Shown here: in pieces, positions 10,491 to 21,549 of the stretch
How positions within the stretch are numbered: position 1 is the stretch's first letter
Layout of the letters: the number at the start of each line of letters is the position of its first letter
Assembly (NCBI RefSeq): GCF_022605165.1
Contig: NC_063075.1
Coordinates: forward strand, 1,488,001 to 1,552,000
Direction of reading: 5' to 3'
Source of the DNA: Purpureocillium takamizusanense
Taxonomy: Eukaryota > Ascomycota > Sordariomycetes > Hypocreales > Ophiocordycipitaceae
DNA length: 64,000 nt
The notes under the pieces: model-generated
Told to the model about the DNA's origin: nothing
Database searches by the model: none
The model's input: the letters and a program-made list of their open reading frames with translations, nothing else
Position numbers and translations under genes: made by a program

Positions 10491-11648
10491 ATGCCGAGGT
10501 CACAGGCGGAGAGGAGGGCGTACTCGGGAGACGAGGGCTCTGGCCAAAGCCGCCGAGCGCATCACTTTAAGGATGGATCCGATGAGGACCATGGAAGGAG
10601 GCGGTCTCGCTCACCCGACCGCAAGAGACGCAGGACGGCAGACGAGCGGAGACGGAGCGCGTCGCCGGACACGGACGCCAGAGACTCTCGACACCACCGT
10701 CACCATCGTCGCCATCATCACCGGAAAGAAAGAACGGGGGGCGGCGGCACAGGCAATATCGCAGCAGAGGCGGAGCTCCCATTCTCGGCGCGTCGGCTGG
10801 GGAAGTCGGACCTGCAGACGTTTGAGCCGCTGTTCGTGCACTATCTCGCCGTGCAGAAACAAAAGGAGGCTGAGGACATGGACGAGCGCGAGTTTAGGGG
10901 CCGGTGGAAGAGTTTCGTGGGCAAGTGGAACAGGGGCGAGCTCGCGGAGGGGTGGTACGACCCCGACATGTTCACGCGGATTGCGGCACTTGGCCCGGTG
11001 CGAGGTCCCGCCTCTGCGGAGGTGGAAGAGCCTGCAGCCCATGCTCAACGGAGAATTCCTACGGAGGAAATGGACGACTACAGGGACGATTCGAGAGGGA
11101 CGCGAAGCGCGGGCGATGCTGACGAGGACGGTGAAGACTACGGGCCGACATTGCCTCTGGCGGACGCACGACGCCGGGCCGGCGCCCAGGTGCCGTCGCT
11201 GCAGGACCTCTCGCTGCGCAACGAAATGATCGAGGAGTCGAGGGCCGCGGACCGCGAGTCGCTCCGGGCGGCGCGCAAGGCCGACCGCGCGCTGCAAAAG
11301 GAGCGCCTCGAAGACCTCGCGCCGCGGGCGGAGCCGGGCACGCGGGAGCGGCGGCTGGAGAAGCGGCGCGAGGTCAACGACAAGATGCGGCAGTTCCGGG
11401 ACAAGAGCCCGGACGGCGGCGGCGGCGCGGAGAACGAGCAGGAGGTCATGGGCGGCGGAGACTCGCTCGACGAGTACAAGCGGGCCAAGGAGCGGGAGCA
11501 GAAGCGCAAGTCGGAGCGGCAGATCAGGCGGGAGGAGATGGAGCGGGCGCGCAGGGAGGAGATGGAGGCGCGGAGGAGGGCGTGGCAGGAGAGGGAGGAC
11601 GGGACGGTGAGCATGCTGCGGGAGCTGGCGAAGCAGCGGTTTGGGTAA
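10491..11648 (+). CDS. Uncharacterised RS/RE-rich nuclear-type protein (often labelled RNA helicase HEL117-like)
   Basis: 385 aa from ATG 10491; the frame is open further upstream but only from a TTG, so the ATG was chosen. The N-terminus is Arg/Ser- and His-rich (RRRSRSPDRKRRR, then a His/Arg run near residues 70-85). A conserved block at about residues 96-160 (LPFSARRLGKSDL...DEREFRGRWKSFVGKWNRGELAEGWYDP) is the family signature. The motif YGPTLP at 217-222 resembles the GPALPP element of some spliceosome-linked proteins. The last 120 residues form a charged Arg/Glu helix. There are no helicase motifs, so the HEL117 label, which I recall from fungal annotations, says nothing about function. 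A role in RNA processing is only inferred from composition. Confidence 0.75.
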   Translation: MPRSQAERRAYSGDEGSGQSRRAHHFKDGSDEDHGRRRSRSPDRKRRRTADERRRSASPDTDARDSRHHRHHRRHHHRKERTGGGGTGNIAAEAELPFSARRLGKSDLQTFEPLFVHYLAVQKQKEAEDMDEREFRGRWKSFVGKWNRGELAEGWYDPDMFTRIAALGPVRGPASAEVEEPAAHAQRRIPTEEMDDYRDDSRGTRSAGDADEDGEDYGPTLPLADARRRAGAQVPSLQDLSLRNEMIEESRAADRESLRAARKADRALQKERLEDLAPRAEPGTRERRLEKRREVNDKMRQFRDKSPDGGGGAENEQEVMGGGDSLDEYKRAKEREQKRKSERQIRREEMERARREEMEARRRAWQEREDGTVSMLRELAKQRFG

Positions 11649-11652
11649 TAAA
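11647..11652 (+). terminator. AATAAA poly(A) signal overlapping the stop codon
   Basis: The stop codon TAA (11646-11648) is the start of TAATAAAA, so a canonical AATAAA hexamer begins inside it. If it is used, the 3' UTR would be extremely short; other signals further down are possible. Confidence 0.4.
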
Positions 11653-11891
11653 AGGCGGGTGGCGAGCGCCATGTGGTGTCTGTCACTGCTGGTGTGTGCA
11701 GCGGGGGGTGGTGTCGCTCCTTTGGCGACAAGTCTATATCTGATGGGGAACGTGGCCCGGGCACGCTCCCGTATATTGTACAATGTATCAAGACCATGCA
11801 TGGGACGATGACGATGTCACACGCAGCCCGGGCAGGATACTTTAATTTTCGTCCACGACCCTCCCCGTCCAAAAAGTCCGTGCATGACACA

Positions 11892-11904
11892 TACGTACTT
11901 CGTA
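11892..11904. repeat. Dispersed near-palindrome ACGTACTTCGTA, copy 3
   Basis: TACGTACTTCGTA in the 3' flank of the RE-rich gene, about 250 nt after its stop. Confidence 0.7.
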
Positions 11905-12578
11905 GTGTAGGTACGCAAGACACGACACGAGACGGCACGGCACGACACGACACGACGTTGCTTGTGGAAAAACGGGTGGCCAGCCGCCCCAATCACGGCG
12001 ACCGTCCCCAGCGCCCCGGGTCCGTCGATGGAACCATCTGATAATGCGGGCGGGCATCCTCGGGCCGCCGGCCGGCTGGGGAAGGGGGCGAAGGATCGTG
12101 AAAGGGCCGGCCAAAAGTCGTTGACACACACACAGTGGGATTCTGTCATGGGAGGAACCTCGCCCCCTTTCGGCAGCTGGGTCCATCGGGGGAAAGTATG
12201 TCGCTGCTACTAGTCAAGCGCCACACGCTTTTTTCTTCCTTTGAAAGTTTTGTTGTTGCTGCTGCTGCTGCTGTTGCTCGTGCCGTCTTGTGCTCAGCCC
12301 GCTGCCTTTACAGTAGTATACAGTAAACTTAGGGGTGGGTCTCTCTCATTGCAGGCAAGACGCCCAAAAATCTTGTCGCTGGGAGGGGAAAAAAAAATGG
12401 GCGGGCCGGCAACGCGGCTCAGCATCAGCATCAGCATCATCATCATCATCAACAAAGGCAGCTCGCTTGGATTGCATTATCTTGTCAGATCATACACCCG
12501 GGGGGGGGTGCCTCCTTTCACTGCATCGCTAGCTCGAAGCAACGCCGGCTCTCGCCACGGCTGAAACGGGAGGGTCAG

Positions 12579-12607
12579 CAACAACAACAACAACAACAAC
12601 AACAACC
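12579..12607. repeat. CAA trinucleotide microsatellite
   Basis: About nine CAA units in the spacer before EFM7. Confidence 0.9.
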
Positions 12608-12997
12608 CTTTGTTCGTCGTTGTCGCTGGAAGGGCAGCAGGCTACGGCTTTCATCATCCTGCGCCAGCAAGCCAAATCAGACAAGGGGTGAGAGGGGTGG
12701 GCTAGACTTGTGCGCACGCCTCTCCTTCTCTCTCTCTCTTCCAGCTTGCCGCTGCTCCGAGGGGCGCCAGCTGTCCTGCCTGAAGGCGCCGTTGCATGCA
12801 GATCTAGGCTGCCGTTCGCCCCCCTTTCCCGCTCCGCAGGAGCCAGAGCCGGTCGATCATTGCGGGCAGGCAGCAGGGTTGTTGCTCTTGTTGCCAGCCG
12901 AGAGGCGATTGATTAGCTTTCTCTACTTTTTGCTGGTGTTGATTTCTCGGGGGGTTGACGTTGCAGGAGGATCTTGGTCGAGGACAGTGCGTGCGCA

Positions 12998-13030
12998 CGC
13001 ACACACACATACACACACACATACACACAC
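12998..13030. repeat. AC dinucleotide microsatellite in the EFM7 leader
   Basis: AC repeat with two AT interruptions, ending 27 nt before the ATG of EFM7. It probably lies in the 5' UTR. Confidence 0.9.
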
Positions 13031-13057
13031 GCAGACAACAGAGAGGGTAAGGCGGCC

Positions 13058-13975
13058 ATGGACGACTACGGCACGGCGGCCCTTATGGAGGACCCAGACG
13101 ACTTCTACCCGCCCTCGCCACCGCCGACGAAGCAAGTCTTCACCATGCAGAGCGGCCGGGCCGTGACGCTGCACCTCGTGGGCCACAGCCCGACCGAGGC
13201 CCACCACCTCTGGAACGGGGCCAAGTTCATCTCCGACTACCTCGAGGACGACCCGGCCGGGCGCGTGCGCGGCAAGGCCGTGCTGGAGCTCGGCGCCGCG
13301 GCCGGCCTGCCCTCGCTCGCGGCCGCCGTCCTGGGCGCGCGCAGGGTCGTCATGACCGACTTCCCGGACCCGGACCTCGTGGCCAACATGCAGAAGAACA
13401 TTGACGAGTGCGACGCCGCCGTCGAGCCCCGGGGCAGCGTCGCCGCGAGGGTGCACGCCATGGGGTTCGTCTGGGGGGCGGACCCGGCGCCGCTGCTCGC
13501 CCGACTCGCCGCCGACGCCTCGTCAGACGAGGATGCTGGTGCTGGTACTGGTGCTGGTACTGGTGCTGTTCCCCCGGCATCGGAGGCTGCATCAGTAGCA
13601 GTAGCAGCAGCAGCAGCCGGAGAGGAGCAGGAGGGGCACAAGGAGGAGCAGAGGTTCGACGTGCTCGTCCTCGCCGACCTGCTCTTCCGGCACTCGGAGC
13701 ACGGGGCGCTGGTCAAGACCATCAAGGAGACCATGGCCAGAGATGGCGCCGCGTACGTCTTCTTCACGTCGTACCGGCCCTGGAAGCAGGACCTCGACAT
13801 GCGCTTCTTCGACGTGGCCCGGGACGCGGGCCTCTCGGTGGAGCAGGTCTCGGAAAGGAAGTTGGAGAAGCCCCTCTTCGACAACGACCCGGGCGACCTC
13901 GACGTGCAAAAGACCGTCAAGGGCTTCGTCGTCCGCTGGGCCGACGACGACGACGACGCCGCTACTGGACCATAG
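13058..13975 (+). CDS. efm7: eEF1A N-terminal/lysine methyltransferase EFM7 (NNT1 family)
   Basis: 305 aa from ATG 13058; the frame extends further upstream only from a TTG through the AC repeat, so this ATG was chosen. The fold is a seven-beta-strand SAM methyltransferase of the METTL21-like group. The N-terminal LWNGAKFISDYL (51-62) is followed by motif I ELGAAAG (77-83) and the acidic D101 in MTDFPDPD. A later block has LADLLF and FFTSYRPWKQD. Yeast Efm7 trimethylates the N-terminal glycine and dimethylates Lys3 of eEF1A in the cytosol; the older name NNT1 came from an effect on nicotinamide. The protein is longer than the yeast one (about 261 aa) mainly because of a low-complexity insert at residues about 155-190, encoded by a GCTGGTACTG-type tandem repeat. 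Confidence 0.85.
   Translation: MDDYGTAALMEDPDDFYPPSPPPTKQVFTMQSGRAVTLHLVGHSPTEAHHLWNGAKFISDYLEDDPAGRVRGKAVLELGAAAGLPSLAAAVLGARRVVMTDFPDPDLVANMQKNIDECDAAVEPRGSVAARVHAMGFVWGADPAPLLARLAADASSDEDAGAGTGAGTGAVPPASEAASVAVAAAAAGEEQEGHKEEQRFDVLVLADLLFRHSEHGALVKTIKETMARDGAAYVFFTSYRPWKQDLDMRFFDVARDAGLSVEQVSERKLEKPLFDNDPGDLDVQKTVKGFVVRWADDDDDAATGP
13534..13569 (+). repeat. In-frame minisatellite in EFM7
   Basis: GCTGGTACTG-like units repeated in tandem, encoding an AGAGTGAGTGA stretch within the methyltransferase. Confidence 0.85.
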
Positions 13976-15338
13976 ACAAGAAAGTAGTAGAAAATAACTA
14001 GTAAAAGGTAGTAGTAGTAGTAGTAGTAGTAGCAGCAGCCGCAGCAGCTAGTGGCAGACTGCAACAACACAAATTACCCGAAGGGGAGAGTGCCTTGTGC
14101 TCTGTCACGACTCGTAAGAGAAAATGCAGCGATTTGCTCGTTGCCGGGGCCCCGTGATGTTTTGCCGCCTTGTGGAGACCCGCGCTGTGCCCGCACGAGA
14201 ATCGTGATTCGTACCTACTACGAGTTAGAGGAGCAATTCGTACAAAATACGTACGTAGTGAAAGCGGAAGCACGCGGGTTGCGGGTGGAGCCTGGGACGC
14301 GGATTCTCCTCGTGCCCTTTTTGTCAATTTTCGTTTGACCCGCCCTCCTCGTCCCGGGTTGGTACGCGTTTGGCGGCGGTGGTGGTTGTGGTACTCTATC
14401 TTGGTGTGTGCCATGGTGGTGGTTGGAGAGAAAGATGTCCCTCCAGGGCGGGATCATCTGAATGATACGTTACGCCCAGCCCTGCCGCGCCAGTGTGGAG
14501 TGCGCGGGGTTTCGTGGCCGCGGCTTAGCTGTGTCCATTCGTACCTACTCACACATGATGAGCCAAAAGTACGGGGAAAGAGGGGGAGGGGATGGGAGAA
14601 TGGGAGAGGGGAACACCAAAAAAAAAGAGGGCCAGAGGCGAAACGTCGCGCTCTCAGACGCTGAGCTGAGGCGGAGTGGGAGGAGGGGGGGGGGGCTCTA
14701 AGCCGCTGAAGGAAGCCCGTATCGGCATCACTGGGCCTTGCCTTGCGCGGATAGGTATGTACTGTAGGTGTGGAGGAGATGCGAGCCTACCTAGCAACTG
14801 AGTGCTAAGTTAGTTACTACTGACTTACTTCCCGGTGCAATCCTGTCTATTCTACTACTGTAGTACGTTAGTAAGTAAAATTCAGCCCACGCGCTCGGGA
14901 GTGGTTCCCGTCGGGTAAGAAGAAAACGTGACGGAGGGAGGAGGAGAGGTAGGAAGGAGAAAGGGAAGAAAAAAAAAGAATGGAGAACCGCGTTGCCGAT
15001 GGGACTGTGACGACACGGCCCACGGACGGTGCCGCCGCCGTCGTCGATAAATAAGAAGCGGGCATCCGCGACGCATCTGGTCGTGACCCTGGGGCTCGTC
15101 GTTTAGCAAATCGAGAAGATACCCTTACCCATCCCATAATTCAGTCCACCCTCGCGCGCCATATCGTCGAACCATCACCAGAAACCTCATCATCACCCCC
15201 CCCAACCATCCATCCCCCCCCCCCTCGACCAAGCCCGTGTCCCCCCCCCCCCCCTCTCTCTCACACCCCCCCTGCCCCCGTCCGCCCTTCCCAACCGCCA
15301 CGATACGCGCAGCGTAGTACGCACTACCCGTCGTCGAC
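13976..15338. other. Spacer between EFM7 and the PhyH gene
   Basis: 1.36 kb. It holds a GTA/GCA repeat at 14008-14048, a tract with TACGTACGTA near 14248-14256 and, from about 15195 to 15275, several C runs and CT repeats forming a polypyrimidine stretch that probably belongs to the PhyH leader. No gene was recognised. Confidence 0.6.
14008..14048. repeat. GTA/GCA trinucleotide microsatellite
   Basis: About nine GTA units followed by GCA/GCC units, 30 nt after the EFM7 stop and hence probably in its 3' UTR. Confidence 0.9.
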
Positions 15339-16217
15339 ATGCCCGCCGCAAAGGCCAACTCGTACCTCGCCGACCTGGAGCGCGACGGCTTCGTCGTCGT
15401 CAAGTCCATCGTCAGCCAGGAGAAGCTCGAGGCCCTGCGCGAGGCCAGCCTCAAGGTCGAGAAGCTCGCCCGCAGCGGCCAGTGGCCTCACATCCGCACC
15501 GTCGGCAAGCAGTTCCCGCCCTGGGAATGGAACCCCGAAAAGGGCATCTGGGGCGTCCAGCACCTCATGAACCCTGACATGCCCGGCAACGACATCTACA
15601 CCAGCCTCTACTTCTCCGACGAGGTCCTCAGCATCGTCCGCGAGCTGCTTCAGTGCGACGACGAGCACCTCGTCATGGAGCTCTTCAACATGCTCGTCCG
15701 CCCCGACGGCCACTTCGAGCTGAGGTGGCACCGCGACGACATCCCCGCCGAGGCCACCCCCGAGGAGGAGATGGAGCGTCTGGGCCGCCCGGCCTTCCAC
15801 GCCCAGTACAACTTTGCCCTGTGGGAGGACGACTCCCTCGTCCTCGTGCCCGGCTCCCACAAGCGCGCGCGCACCGAGACGGAGCGCAACGCCGACCCCT
15901 TCGAGAAGGTCCTGCCCGACCAGCTCATCGTCAAGCTCGAGCCCGGCGACATTGCCTTTTACAACAACAACATCCTGCACCGTGGCGTCTACGACCACAC
16001 CAAGGACCGCATGACCCTGCACGGCTCGGTGGGCCACTCAGGTGGCAGCACGCTTCGCGCGCGCAACGTCCTCCAGCACGGCATCGGCTCCTATGTCGAC
16101 AAGGTCGACTTTTCCAAGCTCAGCGACGCCGAGCGTGAGCGCGCCGAGGCCATGCGCAAGCGACTGGTCAAGCTGGGATCGGAAGCCGGCGACGTCGGTT
16201 ATTCGCTTCAGGGTTAG
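15339..16217 (+). CDS. Phytanoyl-CoA dioxygenase (PhyH) family protein
   Basis: Single-exon gene for 292 aa. It belongs to the Fe(II)/2-oxoglutarate dioxygenases of the PhyH type. The metal-binding triad is visible: H131 and D133 in WHRDD, and the distal H214 in NNILHRGVY. R224 in KDRMTLHGS is placed to bind 2-oxoglutarate. The N-terminus starts with the usual PhyH opening (LERDGFVVVKSIV), and the central WGVQHLMNP and FNMLVRPDGHFELRW blocks are conserved. Fungal members hydroxylate diverse small molecules, so the substrate is unknown. There is no signal peptide and no PTS1 (ends LQG). It stands alone, with no biosynthetic neighbours that would hint at a cluster. Confidence 0.88.
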   Translation: MPAAKANSYLADLERDGFVVVKSIVSQEKLEALREASLKVEKLARSGQWPHIRTVGKQFPPWEWNPEKGIWGVQHLMNPDMPGNDIYTSLYFSDEVLSIVRELLQCDDEHLVMELFNMLVRPDGHFELRWHRDDIPAEATPEEEMERLGRPAFHAQYNFALWEDDSLVLVPGSHKRARTETERNADPFEKVLPDQLIVKLEPGDIAFYNNNILHRGVYDHTKDRMTLHGSVGHSGGSTLRARNVLQHGIGSYVDKVDFSKLSDAERERAEAMRKRLVKLGSEAGDVGYSLQG

Positions 16218-19200
16218 AGAGAGAGAGAGATCCAAATTGTAAAAGGGGCGGCTTGCGAATGGAAGCGATTTCCACCAGTCGTTCTCTTGCCAGCATCGAA
16301 GAAGAGAGATGTCCCAATGAACTGCGTTTCCCATTGTACATTACGGAATATACACGCTATGCGGACGAAATCATCATTGCGACGCCCGAAACACTATCGC
16401 GTGACCACAATGTGATAGGTTATCGGTCCAACAGCCTGGCCCGAGCTTGTACGCGTTGCGGTCTCATCCGCATGCGTGGCAACTTTACAATCATGCGGCT
16501 CAGAAGCATCGTCGGCGACGTGTACGAGTAGACCGCGTCTAGCTGCGCATCGGTTATGGGACGACCAGGTGATCATCTCCAATCTGGCAGTTGTGATAGG
16601 CGAATCTGATATGCGTGCAGCTCGCGATGGTGGTATCACTTACTGTGTCTGGAAGGTCGACTGCCCTACCCGGCGGTTTGTGTCCTTACCGCCTGCCCTC
16701 CATACAACAACGGCTATTCATAGGTGCTTCGTGAGACGTTCATGCCGCAGAAGACGGATCCGCTTTGGCCACGGACCTGAGGAGCATGCCCACGAGCGTG
16801 GTGTTGGCATGGGATAGTTGACCGACGGCCACAACCCCCGTCAGGCATTCTCAGCATCGGATGATACTCACAAGGTGGGCTAGGTTGAGGGGTCGATTCC
16901 ATCAGGATCCCCCTTGTGAAGAATCGCTGTAGTCTCAGTGGCCTACCCGACTGTCTCGCTCGGAAAGAAATGCATGATTTTCGCACGGCAAGCTGCGCTC
17001 GGTGCTCAATGCTCAGCGGGATCCTTCAACAACCGCAGACGGGTCGAACTGTTCCGTGTCACGGAGCTTGGACAAAATTAAAACTTTTACAGAACCTCAA
17101 AGACGAGCAACAGGGCTCAAGTCCAAGGACAACGGTTCAGGACTAGCTGTAGCGAAGCATTGGTCGCTTTCCGCGGTCGCGTGGTACTTCACAACACGGC
17201 GTGATTCGTATATGCACCATTTTCGGCCGGTACCTTTGCAATGTCCGCGGTCGTAGTTGTCGCGGATACGCAAATCTCCGCGAAGGAGTGGTGAGGAACG
17301 GCCAACAACTCAGTGTTGACTCTCGAAGTCTGGTCAAGGCCCCGGACGAACCCCTGGCGGCGGATGGTGCAGCTCTCGGCGACTGGGCAGGGGTTCGGTG
17401 GGGGGTTTGCTTGCGGGAGGGGAGGTAGTTACCCATGTACTAACGTATATCTGTGGAAGCAGAGCATCATCAGGCGTCTGGGTCCCTGGGGTGAGAAGGC
17501 CAGTAGCCGAGCCCTGCGGGGACGTTTGGGGTCTGTCTGTCTCTGGGCTGTCTTCAGCGGGACCGTTGTGGACCTCGAAGAGGTCGCAGGCGGGCATCGT
17601 CTCCAACTCTGGACATGAGCTTTGGTGATTCCGTCCACGAAAGCCAGCCACGGCTTGTGAAACGAGTCACGCATCTTTTCTTGGTGACACATGACACAAG
17701 GACCAAAAGAAGGTGCACGGATTGGCACAACAAGCCCCAATGATAAACTTCTAGGCGTGGATCGTGGCACACACTTGGGGCGGATCAGAGGAGGGGTAAT
17801 CCCCGCAGAGTTCAGATGGGGGAGCTACGTATCTCCGCCTTTCGTCGTCGTGGGGATGGTAACAATAGGCGAGCCGTCATCTGAGCAAATGCCTTGCTTT
17901 GCCTTGCCCTGCCTTGCTCAGCCCATGGTGACGGGTTTGGGACGGGGTTGGAATGTTTCTGGCAAAGGCGTAATCGTCTGAAGCAACGTCAGTGTCCATT
18001 GGAGATGAGCACAAGGACCCCCGGGAGCCCTTGAAGACTGGCAGGGGCGTATCCGTAGACCAACCACCCTTGGTGATAAAGGGCAGGAGCTCTCGGCCGT
18101 ATTTTGGAATCCCCATCTCGTATGAATGTGACACCACCACCATGGCTGGCTGCTGATTGGCACGACTCGTCGTGGAGTCTGTCGTCATGGCCAGGCTCAA
18201 CTGCCGTAATTGCGGCCACGGGGCTAAGGTGAGGCCGGCGTCGACGTCGTCATGCGCTGACACGGTCCTCTGAGCTCCGGAGATCAGGCGCCAGGGCGAC
18301 GGGCAAACAAGCCTTTACCGTGTTTCAGATTGGTGCGCGGTAGGTAGGTGGACGAGCGACGGACCCGACGTGCAGCAGGACCTTGTAGGAAGCATGAACG
18401 ATGACACCCGACCTCGGGCTCCGATTCACGGCCCCATGTGCTCGCGAGATCTTGATCCTTTATGTATATGGAAAGTGTGCAGGTCGGGCACACGCGGGGT
18501 GCAGGACAGGGCAGGGTTCTCCCGTGCTTGGCGCCTGGACTGGCATTGCTGCTCCCCTCCCGGAGCTGCCATGCCTGATGAGGTGCGTATGGGGTCTCCG
18601 ACCTTGCGGCGAACTGCGATTCGCCGCTCACAAGAAGTCGTCGCCCTCAAGCTGTGTGCCTCGGGAGCATGCGGACGCTGGCGGGCCGCCGCCCCGACTT
18701 GCTCGTCTGTTCACCACCCAAGACGGATCGCCCGGCCCCTTGGCATCGAGCCAGGTCGGACGGAGGAGAGGGCTGGCACAATGTGCGGGGGAGCCAGGTA
18801 TCATCACCCGAGTCGCCTTTGTTGCCAGACGCCGCCGCCGCCGCCGCCGCCGCCGCCAAGGTCCGCCACGCGCAGTTTCCCTTGTCGGCCGTGCTGACCT
18901 GGTCATGCATCGTCGCATTATATGCGCTGGCCGGCCATGGTCGCCTTGCCCGCCTTGCCCGCCATGCTCTTGGGTAGCGTTGTGCGCTTGGGTGTCGGCA
19001 GCGTAGCGTCGCGCACACTTCCAAATCGTTTCGTTTCTTGGACCGGCGCGAGGGAGGATGGGTTGCAGCGACTAAGTTAGTTAGTAGCTTCATCTAATTA
19101 TATCTCTTGCAGCCAGGCCGGCCCAATTTGGCAATCCAACGTGCCTGGTGAGCGCGCGTGCGCGATGATGGAGCACGGAGGATCAGAGGGGGGGAAACAA

Positions 19201-21549
19201 AATCCGCCCGGCGCGCGCAGAGACGACACGGGCGTCGTTGCGCAGTCGTAGTAGTACGTAGCACCAAGCAAGCTTCACCGCAGGTTCGCAGTCGATGAGG
19301 TGCAGCGGGCTGAATGCAGGTGAGAGTAAGCTCGAGCTCGCTCCAGCGGCTTGGTGAGCTGTGGCGCCCCGCCGAGCTTCTCCTCACCCTGCCCAGACGC
19401 CGGGGGAGGGGGGGAGAGAGGGAGAGAGAGACAGGGGCCGCCCCGGCAGGCTGCGAGGAACAACTGGAATCTATGTACATACAGTGTACGTAAGGTACCT
19501 CATGTATCTCGTACCTGTATACTGTATCTTGTTCGTGACGGGTCCGACCAGAAACCTCCGCGGTCTGCCCGTCTCTGCCAGCCCTGCCCGTCTCTGCAAT
19601 GACAACCCACCTCTAGATGACATGGAAACCAGCGACAACCCAGGCAGCAGAGCCTGCAGAACACAGTGGGGATGGAGCGCACGCGTGCGTGCTGCCGAAG
19701 CGGAAAGAGCGAGGGAGGCTAGGATCGGGGCGGCCAAGGGCAAGGGCAAGGACTAGGGCAAGGACAAGGGCAAGAGCATCCACGGCCAACCTACTAATAA
19801 TCCAACCAACCTAGAACCTTGAAAGGCAGCCGCGGGCCGCCTGCGAGCGAGCAAACCCAACAAACAGCCTGAGGCAGACGCCTGTTGCCCCTTGATTCTC
19901 CAACCTGCTTGTGCATCTATCTGCTCCGTACCAGTTATGTAGGTAGTTTGTGGTGATTGCTACCTTGGTATCTACCTCACCTCAGGTCGCCGTCCCCGCC
20001 ATTAGTGTATTCGTACCTTGGTAGCACGGACCTTCCCTCTGCGACCCGGCACGGCCCCAACCCTCAACGTCATCACGGCCCTAACGCAGCGTCGTCGTGT
20101 CGTACGCTGGCCTGCCGAGCGTCAACGCCACCCGGGCTTCCGGCCTCCCCCGTACAAAGTATGTCGTCGTCAACAACTGGGACCCAAGGACTGGCTGGCC
20201 GGCTGGCTGGCTGGCTGGCCGCACGAAACTCGGGGGAAACATGGCAGCGGCGGGCCCCGGCACGGCCAAGCGCCCAGGGCCAAGCGACGTCCCCTTTCGA
20301 AAGGAACAATGGCGGCGCCAAGTCGGTCAGGCCAGGCCAGGCCAGGCAATTAGCAGCAGGGCGGCGGCGGCGGCCAACCCACCACGCCTTCTCCAATGCG
20401 GAGTCAAGCCTAACCCCAGGTTTTAACCCCATGGGGGGGTTATCCGCTGCATCCCCCCACACTGACACTGGACGCACGACCTCTTTTGATTTGGAGAGGC
20501 GCGGCGCGAGGTAATTCTGCCTGTCCTCTCTCTCCACTCCACCCACTCACTCATACACTCGCTCGCTCACTCATGTTCGAGTGATGAGGTAGGGAGGCAC
20601 TCGCACGCCAGTGTCCGGTTTCAAGCAGCCAAACAGAAGCCGCCTTGTCCTCCTTACGCCTTTCCGTTTCGCGACTGATTACTCCGTCTGTTGCGCCTCT
20701 CGTCCGCTACATCCCATCCGCCCTCTTCGTCTCTTGTCGGCGAGGCTGTCCTGCGACCGGGCTGCGGCTTGCCCACTCATCTTCCAGGTACCTCCATGCT
20801 GGTGCCTGCTTAAGTGGCCTCTCTGCGGAGTTCCTGTCTCAGGACCGCCGGCTCTGCCCCGTTGATCCTATCCTCGGCCGCTCATCCCTCCTCCCCGCCG
20901 CCGCTCTCCTCCGCTCTCGGCCGTGGCCCAAAGTCTTGGCTCCGACTGGACAGTACAACCCAACCCAACCCAAGAGCCGCGGCAGGCAGGCCTCCTCCTT
21001 GGAGACGCCCTCCTCACGGCTTGTCTCGTGCAAGACCACGTATCTATTGACACTCCAACAGACTCACAGCTTCCTTGTCCGTTCTGAATCCTACCTCATC
21101 CGTCGTGATTGAGAAGGTTCCTGCTGTGGGAGCCCGCCTCGCTGCGCGCGCAGAATCGCTTCTGCCTCCGCCCTCACCCAGCCATTGGCCTCTGTTCGGA
21201 ACTGGCATTGCCCTCCGCAACACCCCTGGCCACCCCCTTCCGACTGTGCAGTCGATGGGCCTCGTCTCTTTCGTTGGCTAGCGAGAGCTGCTTCTTGCTC
21301 GTTTCGGTCTGCGCCTATACCAGGAGCAGGCTGCGCCGCCATCAGAAGTGCGCGTAAAAAAGGGCCTACCGGTGTCAGCCAGCCGGTTTTCCAGCCCCAT
21401 TCAGTATCCATCTTCACGCCGCTGGACGTCCCCGCATAACTGTTCCTTCTCCTCCAGCAAACCTTTGCACGGCCGACTCAGTCCCCCACCTCACTGAAAG
21501 GTGCGTTTGAGGCGGGCTGGTTTCCCCATGGTACGTTTTGGTGCTCGTA
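16218..21549. other. Gene-poor 5.3-kb region
   Basis: No ORF here shows a recognisable family or a plausible splice model. It contains TGCCTTGC-type tandem units near 17890-17920, a GCC repeat at 18831-18857, AAGGGC tandem units near 19735-19775, GGCT repeats near 20190-20215 and AGGCC repeats near 20328-20346. The last kilobase is pyrimidine-rich and likely holds the promoter and leader of the C2H2 factor. No tRNA or 5S rRNA was seen. Long noncoding RNAs cannot be excluded. Confidence 0.55.
18831..18857. repeat. GCC trinucleotide repeat
   Basis: About nine GCC units in the gene-poor region. Confidence 0.9.

Larger units (their letters stand above)
11649..13057. other. Low-complexity spacer upstream of EFM7
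   Basis: 1.4 kb without a gene. It contains a copy of ACGTACTTCGTA at 11893-11904, a run of ACACGAC repeats near 11930-11956, a TGC repeat near 12255-12280, CAT repeats near 12425-12450, a CAA repeat at 12579-12607 and an AC repeat at 12998-13030. The last lies in the expected 5' leader of EFM7. Confidence 0.6.

Noticed and set aside
10611..11801. 396-aa minus-strand ORF
   Set aside because: Leu/Arg/Pro-rich antisense shadow of the RE-rich gene.
12974..13057. Longer N-terminus for EFM7 through the AC repeat
   Set aside because: It needs a TTG start and would encode a Thr/His run; the ATG at 13058 matches the family start.
16880..16905. GGTCGATTCC resembling a tRNA B box
   Set aside because: The consensus T is missing and no cloverleaf or A box fits around it.
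20645..21112. 155-aa ORF before the C2H2 factor
   Set aside because: Begins at TTG in pyrimidine-rich leader-like sequence; no motif.
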